Assembly (NCBI GenBank): GCA_023667695.1
Contig: JAMOZY010000007.1
Location: 53,069 to 117,068 of the forward strand
Length of the DNA: 64,000 nucleotides
From: Clostridium sp.
Lineage (GTDB): Bacteria; Bacillota; Clostridia; Lachnospirales; Lachnospiraceae
Reading direction: 5' to 3'
In this document: positions 19,477 to 27,203 of the stretch, piece after piece
Position numbering within the stretch: the stretch's first letter is position 1
Layout of the letters: the number at the start of each line of letters is the position of its first letter
Notes under the pieces: generated by a model
Databases searched by the model: none
Told to the model about the DNA's origin: nothing
The model's input: only the letters and a program-made list of their open reading frames with translations
Translations under genes and position numbers: made by a program

Positions 19477-19746
19477 TTAGGCATTTTCTAATTTTACCTC
19501 CTTAATCGATTTTAAAAACAATTCTGGTGTGATATAAAGTTTCTCCAATATTGGAATCAAATCGATATACTCTTCTTCGCCTTCCTCATTATGTCTATAT
19601 TTCGCCATAACAACAAGATACCCATGATTCCATTCCTTTATCTCCGTATATCGTTCCAGAGAATATGGAGCTTTGAATCTTATCACATAATCTCCATAGC
19701 GAAAAACAGTATAATTATTTTCGTTACTAAGAAGTGCATAATCCAT
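19477..19746 (-). CDS. Hypothetical protein (89 aa) in AT-rich accessory patch
   Basis: Not recognised. This small, soluble, acidic protein has many aromatic residues (SNENNYTVFRYGDYVIRF at the start, EEGEEEYIDLIP in the middle). No membrane segment or known motif is seen. The start at 19744-19746 is chosen from the purine-rich GGATGGCAAGG just upstream. It is the most promoter-distal of three consecutive orphan genes (19477-20966) with visibly lower GC than the flanking mutS and miaB, suggesting acquisition together. Confidence 0.55.
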   Translation of the reverse strand: MDYALLSNENNYTVFRYGDYVIRFKAPYSLERYTEIKEWNHGYLVVMAKYRHNEEGEEEYIDLIPILEKLYITPELFLKSIKEVKLENA

Positions 19747-19839
19747 ACCTTGCCATCCTTTCATTAACAAATTGTTATATTTTTAACTTTCAAATCCAAT
19801 CGCTTTTTCTGTTTCTCAGTCAAAACCGTTCACCAGTTT

Positions 19840-20151
19840 TCAATCTTCACTTTTTGTATCCCTATAAGGGCTTTCGTTAGACCATTCAATATCCCAACCA
19901 TCAAGTTTTTTCCACTCAAAACTTTCTTTAAAATCATTGTAACATACTTCACAAATGCAGCAGGATAAGTCCGTAGGAACAAACCACCATTGATGCGGAT
20001 TGTCTTGCACGAACTTCCAACAGAATTCACACCGTTTTAAATGGGAAGCATGTTTGTATATTTCTTCACCATCTGTCGGATTTATATATGATTGTTTTAA
20101 AAAATCGACATCATTCAATAGACGCCAGTCGTTTTCTTCAATCAAAATCAT
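19840..20151 (-). CDS. Hypothetical protein with two CxxC motifs (103 aa)
   Basis: Not recognised. Two cysteine pairs, CEFC at about 41-44 and CEVC near 67-70 (preceded by CC), suggest a small zinc-binding fold around the aromatic stretch QWWFVPTD. The C-terminus is acidic. GGGAGGG sits only one or two bases before the ATG, so the true start may be the TTG two codons later. It could belong to the diverse small immunity-like proteins found in Firmicutes accessory patches, but that is a guess from appearance only. Confidence 0.55.
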   Translation of the reverse strand: MILIEENDWRLLNDVDFLKQSYINPTDGEEIYKHASHLKRCEFCWKFVQDNPHQWWFVPTDLSCCICEVCYNDFKESFEWKKLDGWDIEWSNESPYRDTKSED

Positions 20152-20267
20152 ACCCTCCCAAAGTCCAGTTTATCACATCGATTTTATCATAGATATTTCA
20201 TTGATACAAGAAAACCGCAGATACAGGAATCGATTGAGATATTTACAAAATAATTTAATTTTGATAT

Positions 20268-20966
20268 CTAATTGCTATAATAACATGTAACCGTCGGTTC
20301 ATATTTTAATCCTTCTGCCATACACAGCTCGTAAAAATCGCCAGTTCTGTCATTTTTACACCAATCAAAATATATTTGATATAACTTTACATAATACTCC
20401 AGGGCTTCTGCAAGTGTTGGCTCCACAATCTTCTCTGACAGAATTTTTCTTGCGGTTTGTACAGCTTTTTCATATGCAGTATAGGTAATAATACAGCCTT
20501 CTGGAAAGTGATGCTGCCCCCACCATAAAAAATCCAGCTGTTCTTTGAAATAAAGCTCCACTGTCTTTGAATCACATTGTTCATGAGCATAAGCCTGCTC
20601 TAAAAAATGATATGGATTATGTTCACAATTAGGATCATGCGGATTATAGTATTTTCCAAAAATCTGAAAGGCCCAGCGCAGTTGAGGCATTTTATTTTTT
20701 TCACACTCCCGGTTCAAATAACGGTTAAGCAAGTCTGTTAGCTGAAACGGTAAATGACGCCGGGGAAGTTTATCGCCCGGAAACTTTAATTCATCTATAT
20801 ATTCATAACAAAATTGAAATAAAAGCTCATCAGCATTCTGCTCAGAAACCTCTGTCTTAAAACGCTCTGTAAAGGCAAATAAAAAACGGTTCGCCTGCTT
20901 TTTTAATCCCCTACTGCGTAAATCCCAATATTTTTCAATTTCTGTAATAAATTCATGATAATTCAT
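20268..20966 (-). CDS. Hypothetical protein (232 aa), helical, possible immunity-type
   Basis: Not recognised. It is a soluble, helix-rich protein with many aromatic and charged residues (YHEFITEIEKYWDLRSRG at the N-terminus; WWGQHHFPEG near residue 155). There is no signal peptide or membrane segment. The ATG at 20964-20966 is preferred over a TTG four codons upstream. It is the first of three same-strand orphan genes between miaB and mutS and is followed by a CxxC protein. The content and isolation resemble orphan polymorphic-toxin immunity genes, but no toxin gene is present in the window. Confidence 0.6.
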   Translation of the reverse strand: MNYHEFITEIEKYWDLRSRGLKKQANRFLFAFTERFKTEVSEQNADELLFQFCYEYIDELKFPGDKLPRRHLPFQLTDLLNRYLNRECEKNKMPQLRWAFQIFGKYYNPHDPNCEHNPYHFLEQAYAHEQCDSKTVELYFKEQLDFLWWGQHHFPEGCIITYTAYEKAVQTARKILSEKIVEPTLAEALEYYVKLYQIYFDWCKNDRTGDFYELCMAEGLKYEPTVTCYYSN

Positions 20967-21043
20967 ATACTTTACCAAATTAATTTTTCTACAAATTCAT
21001 AGTTTTGTGATTTATCAGCGTTTAGTCTGCACCAGGCTTAGCA

Positions 21044-21272
21044 GCCGTAAGGATATTCATATGTTCACAAGAAAACCTTAAAGGTACGCTGGTGCTTGGA
21101 TGCGGTATTGTCGCATCCTATGCACCACTGCGTACCGACTGGAGCGAACTTGTCGCAAGGAGGGACCCACGTAGTGGGAGGATGCCTTACGACCTACGTG
21201 CGCATCAGCGCACTTCCCGTTAGCACGAAGTGCGCAAGCGTGTTTTCGGTGAACATATGATATCCGCACGGC
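21044..21272. mobile_element. 229-bp foldback (MITE-like) element with long terminal inverted repeats
   Basis: The outer arms at 21044-21076 and 21242-21272 are nearly perfect inverted repeats of about 31-33 bp (core CATATGTTCAC, then GAAAAC). Inside are three hairpins: 21083-21136 (GGTACGC/GCGTACC with inner GGTGC/GCACC and GGATGCG/CGCATCC), 21166-21178 (CCCAC/GTGGG) and 21208-21235 (GCGCACTT/AAGTGCGC). No coding capacity is credible. No target-site duplication was found. It could be a non-autonomous element or a structured RNA. Confidence 0.65.
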
Positions 21273-21288
21273 GGTTATCAATAGACAG

Positions 21289-21469
21289 GTAAACCATAAT
21301 TTATAGTAGCCTAAGCCATGCGTACCTCGCCTTCGTTTCACTTCGGCTCGGTCACGGGCATTCGCCCTATGCGGCAAGAGTTGAATCTGTCTGCCTATGA
21401 GCAAGCTCCGGCAGCCAATTCAACTTTGCCACGCATGGCTCAAGGCTTGCGTGTAAACCATAATTTATA
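21289..21469. repeat. Structured element bounded by 17-bp direct repeats, related to the 29-kb array unit
   Basis: GTAAACCATAATTTATA occurs at 21289-21305 and again at 21453-21469, a period of 164 bp. Between them are GGGCATTCGCCCTAT and a hairpin of GCAAGAGTTGAAT/AATTCAACTTTGC topped by TGAGCAAGCTCC. The same pieces occur in the same order in the 29.2-29.8 kb array with different stem sequences. The right copy of the repeat runs into the end of the miaB gene (21465). Confidence 0.6.
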
Positions 21470-22877
21470 TTACCTGCCTTCCAATATAGTAAAACCCTTT
21501 TGCCTCCTCCAGCCGAACCATGACCAGAGAGCCAATCAACGCCTCCGTTCCCGGAAAATGCACCAGCAGATTATTGGATAACCGCCCGGTTACCATAGAG
21601 GCATCCTGTTCACTAATTCCCTCTACCAGTACCTCTGCCGTCTCCCCTTCTAATCTTCCGGTCCGCTTTGCTGAGGATTCCGCTACTACATCCAGTAACC
21701 GCTGAAACCGTTCCTTTACCACTTCCTCCGGCACCTGATTTTCCATGGCAGCCGCCGGAGTTCCCGTCCGCTTGGAATAAATAAAGGTATAAGCGCTGTC
21801 ATATTCCGCCTTCCTTACAACATCCATAGTTTCTAAAAAATCCTCCTCCGTCTCACCCGGAAAGCCTACGATAATATCGGTGGTCAGGGAAATATCCGGA
21901 ATCGCTGTCTTTAGCTTATCCACCAATGCCAGGTAATGCTCCTTCGTATATCGGCGGTTCATCTGCTCTAATACCCGGGTACTGCCGGATTGCACCGGTA
22001 AATGCATATGCTTACAGATTTTTTCCGAATGCTTCATAACCTGGATTAAATCATCCGATAAATCTTTCGGATGGGAGGTCATGAACCGTATCCGCTGTAG
22101 TCCTTTGATTTGCTCCACCTTTTGTAACAGTTCCGCAAAGGATATCGGATGCTCCAATGTCTTACCATAGGAATTTACATTTTGCCCTAACAGCATCACT
22201 TCCACTACACCTTCCGATACCATTTGTTCAATTTCATGAATAATATCCTCCGGCTCCCGGCTCCGCTCCCGCCCCCGGACATAAGGAACAATACAATAAC
22301 TACAGAAGTTATTGCAGCCAAACATAATATTCACGCCTGCTTTAAACGAATATTTTCGAACCGATGGCAAATCCTCTACAATCTCTTTTGCATCCTCCCA
22401 CAAATCGACCACCATCCGATCTGAGTCCAGACGGGTCTGAATCAGCTCCGCCAGCTTATAGATATTGTGAGTGCCAAAAATGATATCCACAAACCCATAG
22501 CTTTTCTTTAGCTTTGCCACCACCAGTTCTTCCTGCATCATACAACCGCAAAGTGCAATCAGCATATGGGGATTTTTCTTCTTATAGGATTTCAACATTC
22601 CCAGATGTCCATATACCTTCAGATTGGCATTTTCCCGAACCGTACAGGTATTCAATAATACAAAATCTGCCTGCTCGGAATCCACCTCCTGATAGCCTAG
22701 CTGTTCTAAGATTCCTGCCAGCTTTTCGGAATCCTTAAAATTCATCTGACAGCCAAAGGTAGAGATATGATAGGTCAGAGGTTTTCCTGCTTCTTCCCTA
22801 ATTTGCTGGATTCTTCTTTTACACTGTTCGATAATCTCTAACTGCCGTCTTGCTTCTCGTTGTCCCTGTTCCTTCAT
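21465..22877 (-). CDS. miaB: tRNA-2-methylthio-N6-dimethylallyladenosine synthase MiaB
   Basis: MiaB is a radical-SAM enzyme that adds the methylthio group to i6A37 made by MiaA. The 470 residues hold an N-terminal UPF0004 domain with three Fe-S ligand cysteines (TFGCQMN, LNTCTVRE, LCGCMMQ), the radical-SAM motif CNNFCSYC, and a C-terminal TRAM domain. The last codons overlap the 17-bp direct repeat of the adjoining non-coding element, so the extreme C-terminus may have been altered by its insertion. The start has GAGGAAG upstream. Confidence 0.95.
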   Translation of the reverse strand: MKEQGQREARRQLEIIEQCKRRIQQIREEAGKPLTYHISTFGCQMNFKDSEKLAGILEQLGYQEVDSEQADFVLLNTCTVRENANLKVYGHLGMLKSYKKKNPHMLIALCGCMMQEELVVAKLKKSYGFVDIIFGTHNIYKLAELIQTRLDSDRMVVDLWEDAKEIVEDLPSVRKYSFKAGVNIMFGCNNFCSYCIVPYVRGRERSREPEDIIHEIEQMVSEGVVEVMLLGQNVNSYGKTLEHPISFAELLQKVEQIKGLQRIRFMTSHPKDLSDDLIQVMKHSEKICKHMHLPVQSGSTRVLEQMNRRYTKEHYLALVDKLKTAIPDISLTTDIIVGFPGETEEDFLETMDVVRKAEYDSAYTFIYSKRTGTPAAAMENQVPEEVVKERFQRLLDVVAESSAKRTGRLEGETAEVLVEGISEQDASMVTGRLSNNLLVHFPGTEALIGSLVMVRLEEAKGFYYIGRQVI

Positions 22878-22895
22878 GTATGCTTCCTCTCATGC

Positions 22896-23804
22896 TTATA
22901 AATCAATCCCATAACGGTTCAAAACACCGTTCAGCTTATCCAAATGGGAATCCACCTGGTATTGCAGCTCCGCCTGCTTCATATCCACCATGATTTCCTG
23001 AAAATCCTGTTCTGCCAATTCCTGCATGGTTACCACATCGGTTTTCCCCTGTTCATATGCCCGGAACATCCGAAGTCCGTCTTTATAGCCCAGCTTTTTT
23101 CCAAATTCAATATACATCTGGCGAAAATTCAGGACGCCATCGAACAGATTGCCAAGCGGATGACTTGGATAGATGGAACGGAATTCCACATCCGGATAGT
23201 TCTTTTCGAATTCCTTCATTTCTGCACGCAAGCCTATCACTATCAGCTTTCGAAATCCAAGCTGATACAGGGGCTGAATCGGACAATTATCCGTCAGTCC
23301 GCCATCCCGGTACAAGATGCCCTCATAATCAACTGCCTCATGAATGATTGGCAGTGCAGAGGAAGCCATCAATAACTGTTCAATGGCATATCCGGTCTTA
23401 CCATCCAGCCGTTTATAATCACCGGCATATTTCCGGCCCGGAAGGACCCTTGATACACTACAGTAGATAGGACGGTCGCTTTGGGTAATTTTGGATAAAT
23501 CTACATAATGGCGAATCAGGGTTAACATCGCTTCTCTGGAAAATGCCCCCTCCTTACCATCAATCAAGGCCCAATCCGTATCAAAGACCGAGAGCATATT
23601 CACCTGTTCCCAGACCTCTGCTGCTTTCTCGTAATCCCCACAGGCAAATAAGGCACCATTCAGCGAACCAATGGAAGCACCTGATATCCCCGCAATCCAG
23701 CTTTCCATATGTAATTCCTTCATCGCCTTCCAGACCCCAATCTGATAAGCGCCCTTGGCGCCGCCGCCGCTTAATACCAGTCCCCAGTTCTGATTTTGTT
23801 CCAT
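22896..23804 (-). CDS. Patatin-like phospholipase family protein
   Basis: This predicted serine lipase/acylhydrolase of the patatin fold has 302 residues and no signal peptide, so it is probably cytosolic or membrane-peripheral. The oxyanion-hole loop SGGGAKGAYQIG is at 12-23, the nucleophile elbow GASIG gives Ser44, and the catalytic dyad Asp is Asp167 in DGG. The substrate is unknown. It lies 18 bases upstream of miaB and is likely co-transcribed. The start follows AGGAG. Confidence 0.9.
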   Translation of the reverse strand: MEQNQNWGLVLSGGGAKGAYQIGVWKAMKELHMESWIAGISGASIGSLNGALFACGDYEKAAEVWEQVNMLSVFDTDWALIDGKEGAFSREAMLTLIRHYVDLSKITQSDRPIYCSVSRVLPGRKYAGDYKRLDGKTGYAIEQLLMASSALPIIHEAVDYEGILYRDGGLTDNCPIQPLYQLGFRKLIVIGLRAEMKEFEKNYPDVEFRSIYPSHPLGNLFDGVLNFRQMYIEFGKKLGYKDGLRMFRAYEQGKTDVVTMQELAEQDFQEIMVDMKQAELQYQVDSHLDKLNGVLNRYGIDL

Positions 23805-23873
23805 AGCTTCTCCTGTCTGATTTGTTATATTACAGTTTATATTCCAACTGCCATTCCTATGCTTCCTTTCCTT

Positions 23874-24236
23874 TTAGTCCTCTTCTTTTTCCTGAATATT
23901 GGTTTCATAGTCCTCCATGGTCTGTTCCCAATTATCGTTCACACTCCAGCCTGCAGCTCCGTCATTTAAATCATTTACCTGAAATACAATATCTTCGTCA
24001 GAATCCCACTGTACCTCATATACAATCTTTTGCAGCGTGTTAAGGGAATAAACTTCTTTTCGGGATAAAATTGTAAAATCTTCTCCGTATGTATCCTCCA
24101 AATAGGCTTCAAGCTCCTCTTTTGTGTAAGCATTTCTTCTACGCATACCATCCATATTTAATTGACAGCCATTTAAAATAAGCACACAAAACAGACATCC
24201 CATTACTGCCAAAGCTTTTTTCCTATATTTTTTCAT
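23874..24236 (-). CDS. Putative lipoprotein (120 aa)
   Basis: Unrecognised small secreted protein. The N-terminus has a basic start, a hydrophobic core and a lipobox-like LNGC at about 21-24, so it is probably lipid-anchored to the membrane with an acidic mature domain of about 95 residues. Its sequence (YTKEELEAYLEDTYGEDF) resembles the short lipoproteins common in Lachnospiraceae. It follows the VWA gene by 37 bases. Function unknown. Confidence 0.7.
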   Translation of the reverse strand: MKKYRKKALAVMGCLFCVLILNGCQLNMDGMRRRNAYTKEELEAYLEDTYGEDFTILSRKEVYSLNTLQKIVYEVQWDSDEDIVFQVNDLNDGAAGWSVNDNWEQTMEDYETNIQEKEED

Positions 24237-24273
24237 GCCTATCCTCCTTCTATTTCATTCATAATAATCCGTC

Positions 24274-25470
24274 CTACCTCGGCGCCATCAGGTAGGTAAT
24301 CGCTTCCTTTAAGCCGTCTACGGATAACATATACATATGAAATAGCTGTGAAAGCCGGTGTTCCGATTCCATCCAGCTTAAGCTTGTCAGATTTCCATGA
24401 TACCGCGGATTCAGCCAGACTACCTTCTTATATTTCTTGTTCAAAAGCTGACACCATTCGTATCCGCTCATCCCACCGTTTGGTCCCCGGTAATTTCCAT
24501 TCACATCCAACAGCTCCTCCGGCGCCATCTGGGCATCTCCCACGATAATCACCTTATAATCCTTGTCGTAATGCCGGAACAGGTAATCCAGGTCTACCCA
24601 GTCTCCCAGCTCACATTCCGGCGTCTTATAGACCTTCTGATAAATACAGTTATGAAAATAATAGGTCTTTACATCCTTAAAATGATTGGCCTTATGAACC
24701 GATTGGAACAGATTATTGCATAATTCCATAAAGGGATACATAGTACCGCCACAGTCAAACAGCAACAACAGCTTCACTGTATTTTTTCTCGGCTTGTCAA
24801 ATTCCAGCTTCAGATATCCTCCCTGATTACAGGTACTGTCAATGGTTTTATCAATATCCAGTTCGGTTTTTGCCACATCCAGCCGGGCAGAATACTGCCG
24901 TAACCGCCGGAATGCCACCTGAAACTGGCGCATACTCAAAGCCCGGTCGTTTCGGAAGCTCTGATACTTCCGCTCTCCCATGACAGAAAATGCCGTATGC
25001 ATACCCGGTGTTCCACCGACCCGAATACCACCCGGATTCCGCCCGGAATGTCCAAAGGCAGAGCCGCCGCTGGTGCCAATCCAGTAGTTTCCACCGTTAT
25101 GCTCCGAATTTTGTTCGGTTACCCGTTCCCGGAACATCCGCTTTACCGTATTGAAATCCCGATGCTGGTCAAAACGATAGATATCCTGATTCAACTGGGA
25201 GGTATCCATCTCTCCCTTATCCAGCCACTTCATGATTTCCGGCGGAATTTCATTCGCATCCTGCAGCCCCTTGAAATACTCTCCAAATGCCAGGTCAAAA
25301 TTATCAAAATCCGATTCCCGGTTGACTAACGTCATACGGCACAGATAATAGAACTCCGTAAAGCTTCCATGACAAAGCCCTTTGTCCAAGGCTTCTATCA
25401 GGGTCAGCCATTCCGTCACAGACACATCAATTCCTTTGCTGCGAAGCAGATAAAAAAATGATAAGAACAC
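24274..25470 (-). CDS. VWA domain protein (CoxE-like), MoxR partner
   Basis: This 398-residue protein has a C-terminal von Willebrand A-like domain. The MIDAS region reads LLFDCGGTM (Asp239), the DxGGxM variant typical of CoxE-like proteins rather than DxSxS. The N-terminal part is helical, and a Gly-rich stretch (about 126-160) follows. MoxR ATPases and VWA proteins work in pairs to remodel or insert cofactors into client proteins; the client here is not evident. Translation starts at GTG overlapping the moxR stop (TAGTG), which indicates coupling. Confidence 0.85.
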   Translation of the reverse strand: MFLSFFYLLRSKGIDVSVTEWLTLIEALDKGLCHGSFTEFYYLCRMTLVNRESDFDNFDLAFGEYFKGLQDANEIPPEIMKWLDKGEMDTSQLNQDIYRFDQHRDFNTVKRMFRERVTEQNSEHNGGNYWIGTSGGSAFGHSGRNPGGIRVGGTPGMHTAFSVMGERKYQSFRNDRALSMRQFQVAFRRLRQYSARLDVAKTELDIDKTIDSTCNQGGYLKLEFDKPRKNTVKLLLLFDCGGTMYPFMELCNNLFQSVHKANHFKDVKTYYFHNCIYQKVYKTPECELGDWVDLDYLFRHYDKDYKVIIVGDAQMAPEELLDVNGNYRGPNGGMSGYEWCQLLNKKYKKVVWLNPRYHGNLTSLSWMESEHRLSQLFHMYMLSVDGLKEAITYLMAPR

Positions 25471-26291
25471 TAATCCAGTCTCCTTTGCTTGATTACATCC
25501 AGGTCTTCATCCTTCTTTACCAGTACCCCCAGAAACGGTATCTCTTTTTTGATTTTTTCCGGCTCCATACCGCCGAGCTGAAGCGCACGTATCCAGTCAA
25601 TCAACTCTGAGGTACTTGGTTTTTTGCGAATATCCTTTAATTCACGAATCCAATAAAAGGTATCCATTGCCTGCTTTAACAAATGCTCATCTAATCGTTC
25701 AAAATGAGCATTTACAATCTCTGCCATTTGTTCCCGGTCCGGAAAGGCAATATAGTGGAAAATACAACGGCGTAAAAAAGCATCCGGCAGTTCCTTTTCG
25801 GCATTGGAGGTAATCACCACAATCGGCCGGTGCTTTGCACGAATGGTTTCTTTTGTTTCATGAATATAGAATTCCATTTTATCTAATTCCCAAAGCAAAT
25901 CGTTTGGAAACTCCAAATCCGCCTTATCAATCTCATCAATCAAAAGGATTACCTGCTCCTCGGACTGAAAGGCTTCCCCTAACCTGCCAAGCTTGATATA
26001 ATGGGCAATGTCGTCTACCCCTTCTTCCCCAAACTGGCTGTCATACAAACGCTGGATAGTATCATAAATATACAATCCATCCTGTGCCTTGGTGGTGGAT
26101 TTAATATTCCAGACCAAAAGCTTTTTTCCCGTCGCTTCCCCAATGGCGTCTGCCAGCATGGTTTTTCCGGTTCCCGGTTCTCCCTTGATTAATAACGGTT
26201 TTTCCAGCTCCATTGCCACATTCACTGCCTGCATCAGTTCCGGGGCGGCAATGTAATGACTGGTTCCGGTAAATGTACTTAATTCGCTCAT
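25470..26291 (-). CDS. MoxR family AAA+ ATPase
   Basis: This AAA+ chaperone-like ATPase has 273 residues. Walker A GEPGTGKT is at 37-44, Walker B LLIDEIDKAD puts Asp119 and Glu120 in place, sensor 1 is VVITSNAEKELPDAF, and the arginine-finger region FLRRC follows. The MoxR fold pairs with the downstream VWA protein, which overlaps it by one base. The ribosome site AAAGGAGAG precedes the ATG. The target complex is unknown. Confidence 0.92.
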   Translation of the reverse strand: MSELSTFTGTSHYIAAPELMQAVNVAMELEKPLLIKGEPGTGKTMLADAIGEATGKKLLVWNIKSTTKAQDGLYIYDTIQRLYDSQFGEEGVDDIAHYIKLGRLGEAFQSEEQVILLIDEIDKADLEFPNDLLWELDKMEFYIHETKETIRAKHRPIVVITSNAEKELPDAFLRRCIFHYIAFPDREQMAEIVNAHFERLDEHLLKQAMDTFYWIRELKDIRKKPSTSELIDWIRALQLGGMEPEKIKKEIPFLGVLVKKDEDLDVIKQRRLD

Positions 26292-26364
26292 CTGCTCTCT
26301 CCTTTTATTCTTTCCTGCTCAGAACATTTTGTTTCAAAGTTCTTCTCTCCCTGTATAACATTAA

Positions 26365-26568
26365 TTAAGAATTATGAACTTCCTCCAAATATGCAATCGC
26401 TTCCTCCCGATTCGAAAATAGCTTGTAATCGTCACCACCTAACGTAGTGACATATTGCCGTTTTCCTTCTATTACCCTTAGGTTTTTACAATAGAGTCCT
26501 TTTATGCACCTTAAATGACACGGACAATCTTCGTATCTTGGAATGGGACAGCCGATATGATATTCCAT
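26365..26568 (-). CDS. Small cysteine-rich hypothetical protein (67 aa)
   Basis: Not recognised. Five cysteines occur in the first 27 residues (Cys7, 15, 17, 21, 27), followed by a mixed C-terminal part (YKLFSNREEAIAYLEEV) that looks like a short helix-strand unit. The Cys pattern could bind a metal. A clear AAGGAGA site precedes the ATG, supporting expression. A hairpin (GCGGCTTC/GAAGCCGC, about 26617-26655) separates it from the next upstream gene. Confidence 0.6.
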   Translation of the reverse strand: MEYHIGCPIPRYEDCPCHLRCIKGLYCKNLRVIEGKRQYVTTLGGDDYKLFSNREEAIAYLEEVHNS

Positions 26569-26682
26569 TCTATTCTCCTTCGATATTCGTACAAGTTTTC
26601 ATCCACATTATCCTCTTAGCGGCTTCCACGGATGCATTATAGAAGCCGCATATTGATTTTCCAATCGCATATTATATAATTT

Positions 26683-27183
26683 CTATTGCACATCACTGGA
26701 TTTCACCAATTTCTTTGCTGGCAAAAGGACGAATAGCCATACAAAAACCGCCCAAATGCCATTATATAGAAAAATGGTAAGCAGACCTGTAAACCTTGTC
26801 AATATAGCACTTATCATCAGAGCCAAACCGAATATGCCAATAAAAGAATCCTTATATATTGCATATTCCTTCTGGGTAATCTTACGCTTTTTATTCAGTC
26901 CAATCAATCGAAATGGAAGTATGAATAGCACACTAACAATTAATATTATAATTGCATACATCCCTTGCATAAAAAAAGACAAAAACCCATTTATTCCATA
27001 TCCGAAAAGCATAACGAGCGGTGTAAAATCTTCATTGTCCACAACGATTTCATGTGTGCCGGAAGGATTGCTCAAAGCGGAACCCGTACCGTATACTTCA
27101 TAGCTATAGCCGATTGAAAAATAGACAAATATGAATAGCATGACTGTATAGATGACTATCCGGATTTGCTCTCCACGGCTCAT
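26683..27183 (-). CDS. Hypothetical four-helix membrane protein
   Basis: Not recognised. About 166 residues hold a first transmembrane helix (VIYTVMLFIFVYFSIGYSY), a short outside loop with HEIVVDNEDFTP, then three more hydrophobic segments. The start at 27181-27183 is chosen because AAGGAG sits nine bases upstream; an ATG three codons earlier is too close to that site. It follows the ProA fusion gene by 20 bases in the same direction and may be read from the same transcript. Confidence 0.65.
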   Translation of the reverse strand: MSRGEQIRIVIYTVMLFIFVYFSIGYSYEVYGTGSALSNPSGTHEIVVDNEDFTPLVMLFGYGINGFLSFFMQGMYAIIILIVSVLFILPFRLIGLNKKRKITQKEYAIYKDSFIGIFGLALMISAILTRFTGLLTIFLYNGIWAVFVWLFVLLPAKKLVKSSDVQ

Positions 27184-27203
27184 AAACGACATCTCCTTCC
27201 TTC

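Noticed and set aside
21078..21581. Reading frames on both strands in the 21.1-21.6 kb gap
   Set aside because: They run through the foldback and repeat elements and lack ribosome sites; composition follows the hairpins, not codon use.
24740..24760. Broken MIDAS motif in the VWA protein
   Set aside because: DxGGxM is the ordinary form in CoxE-like proteins, not a loss-of-function change.
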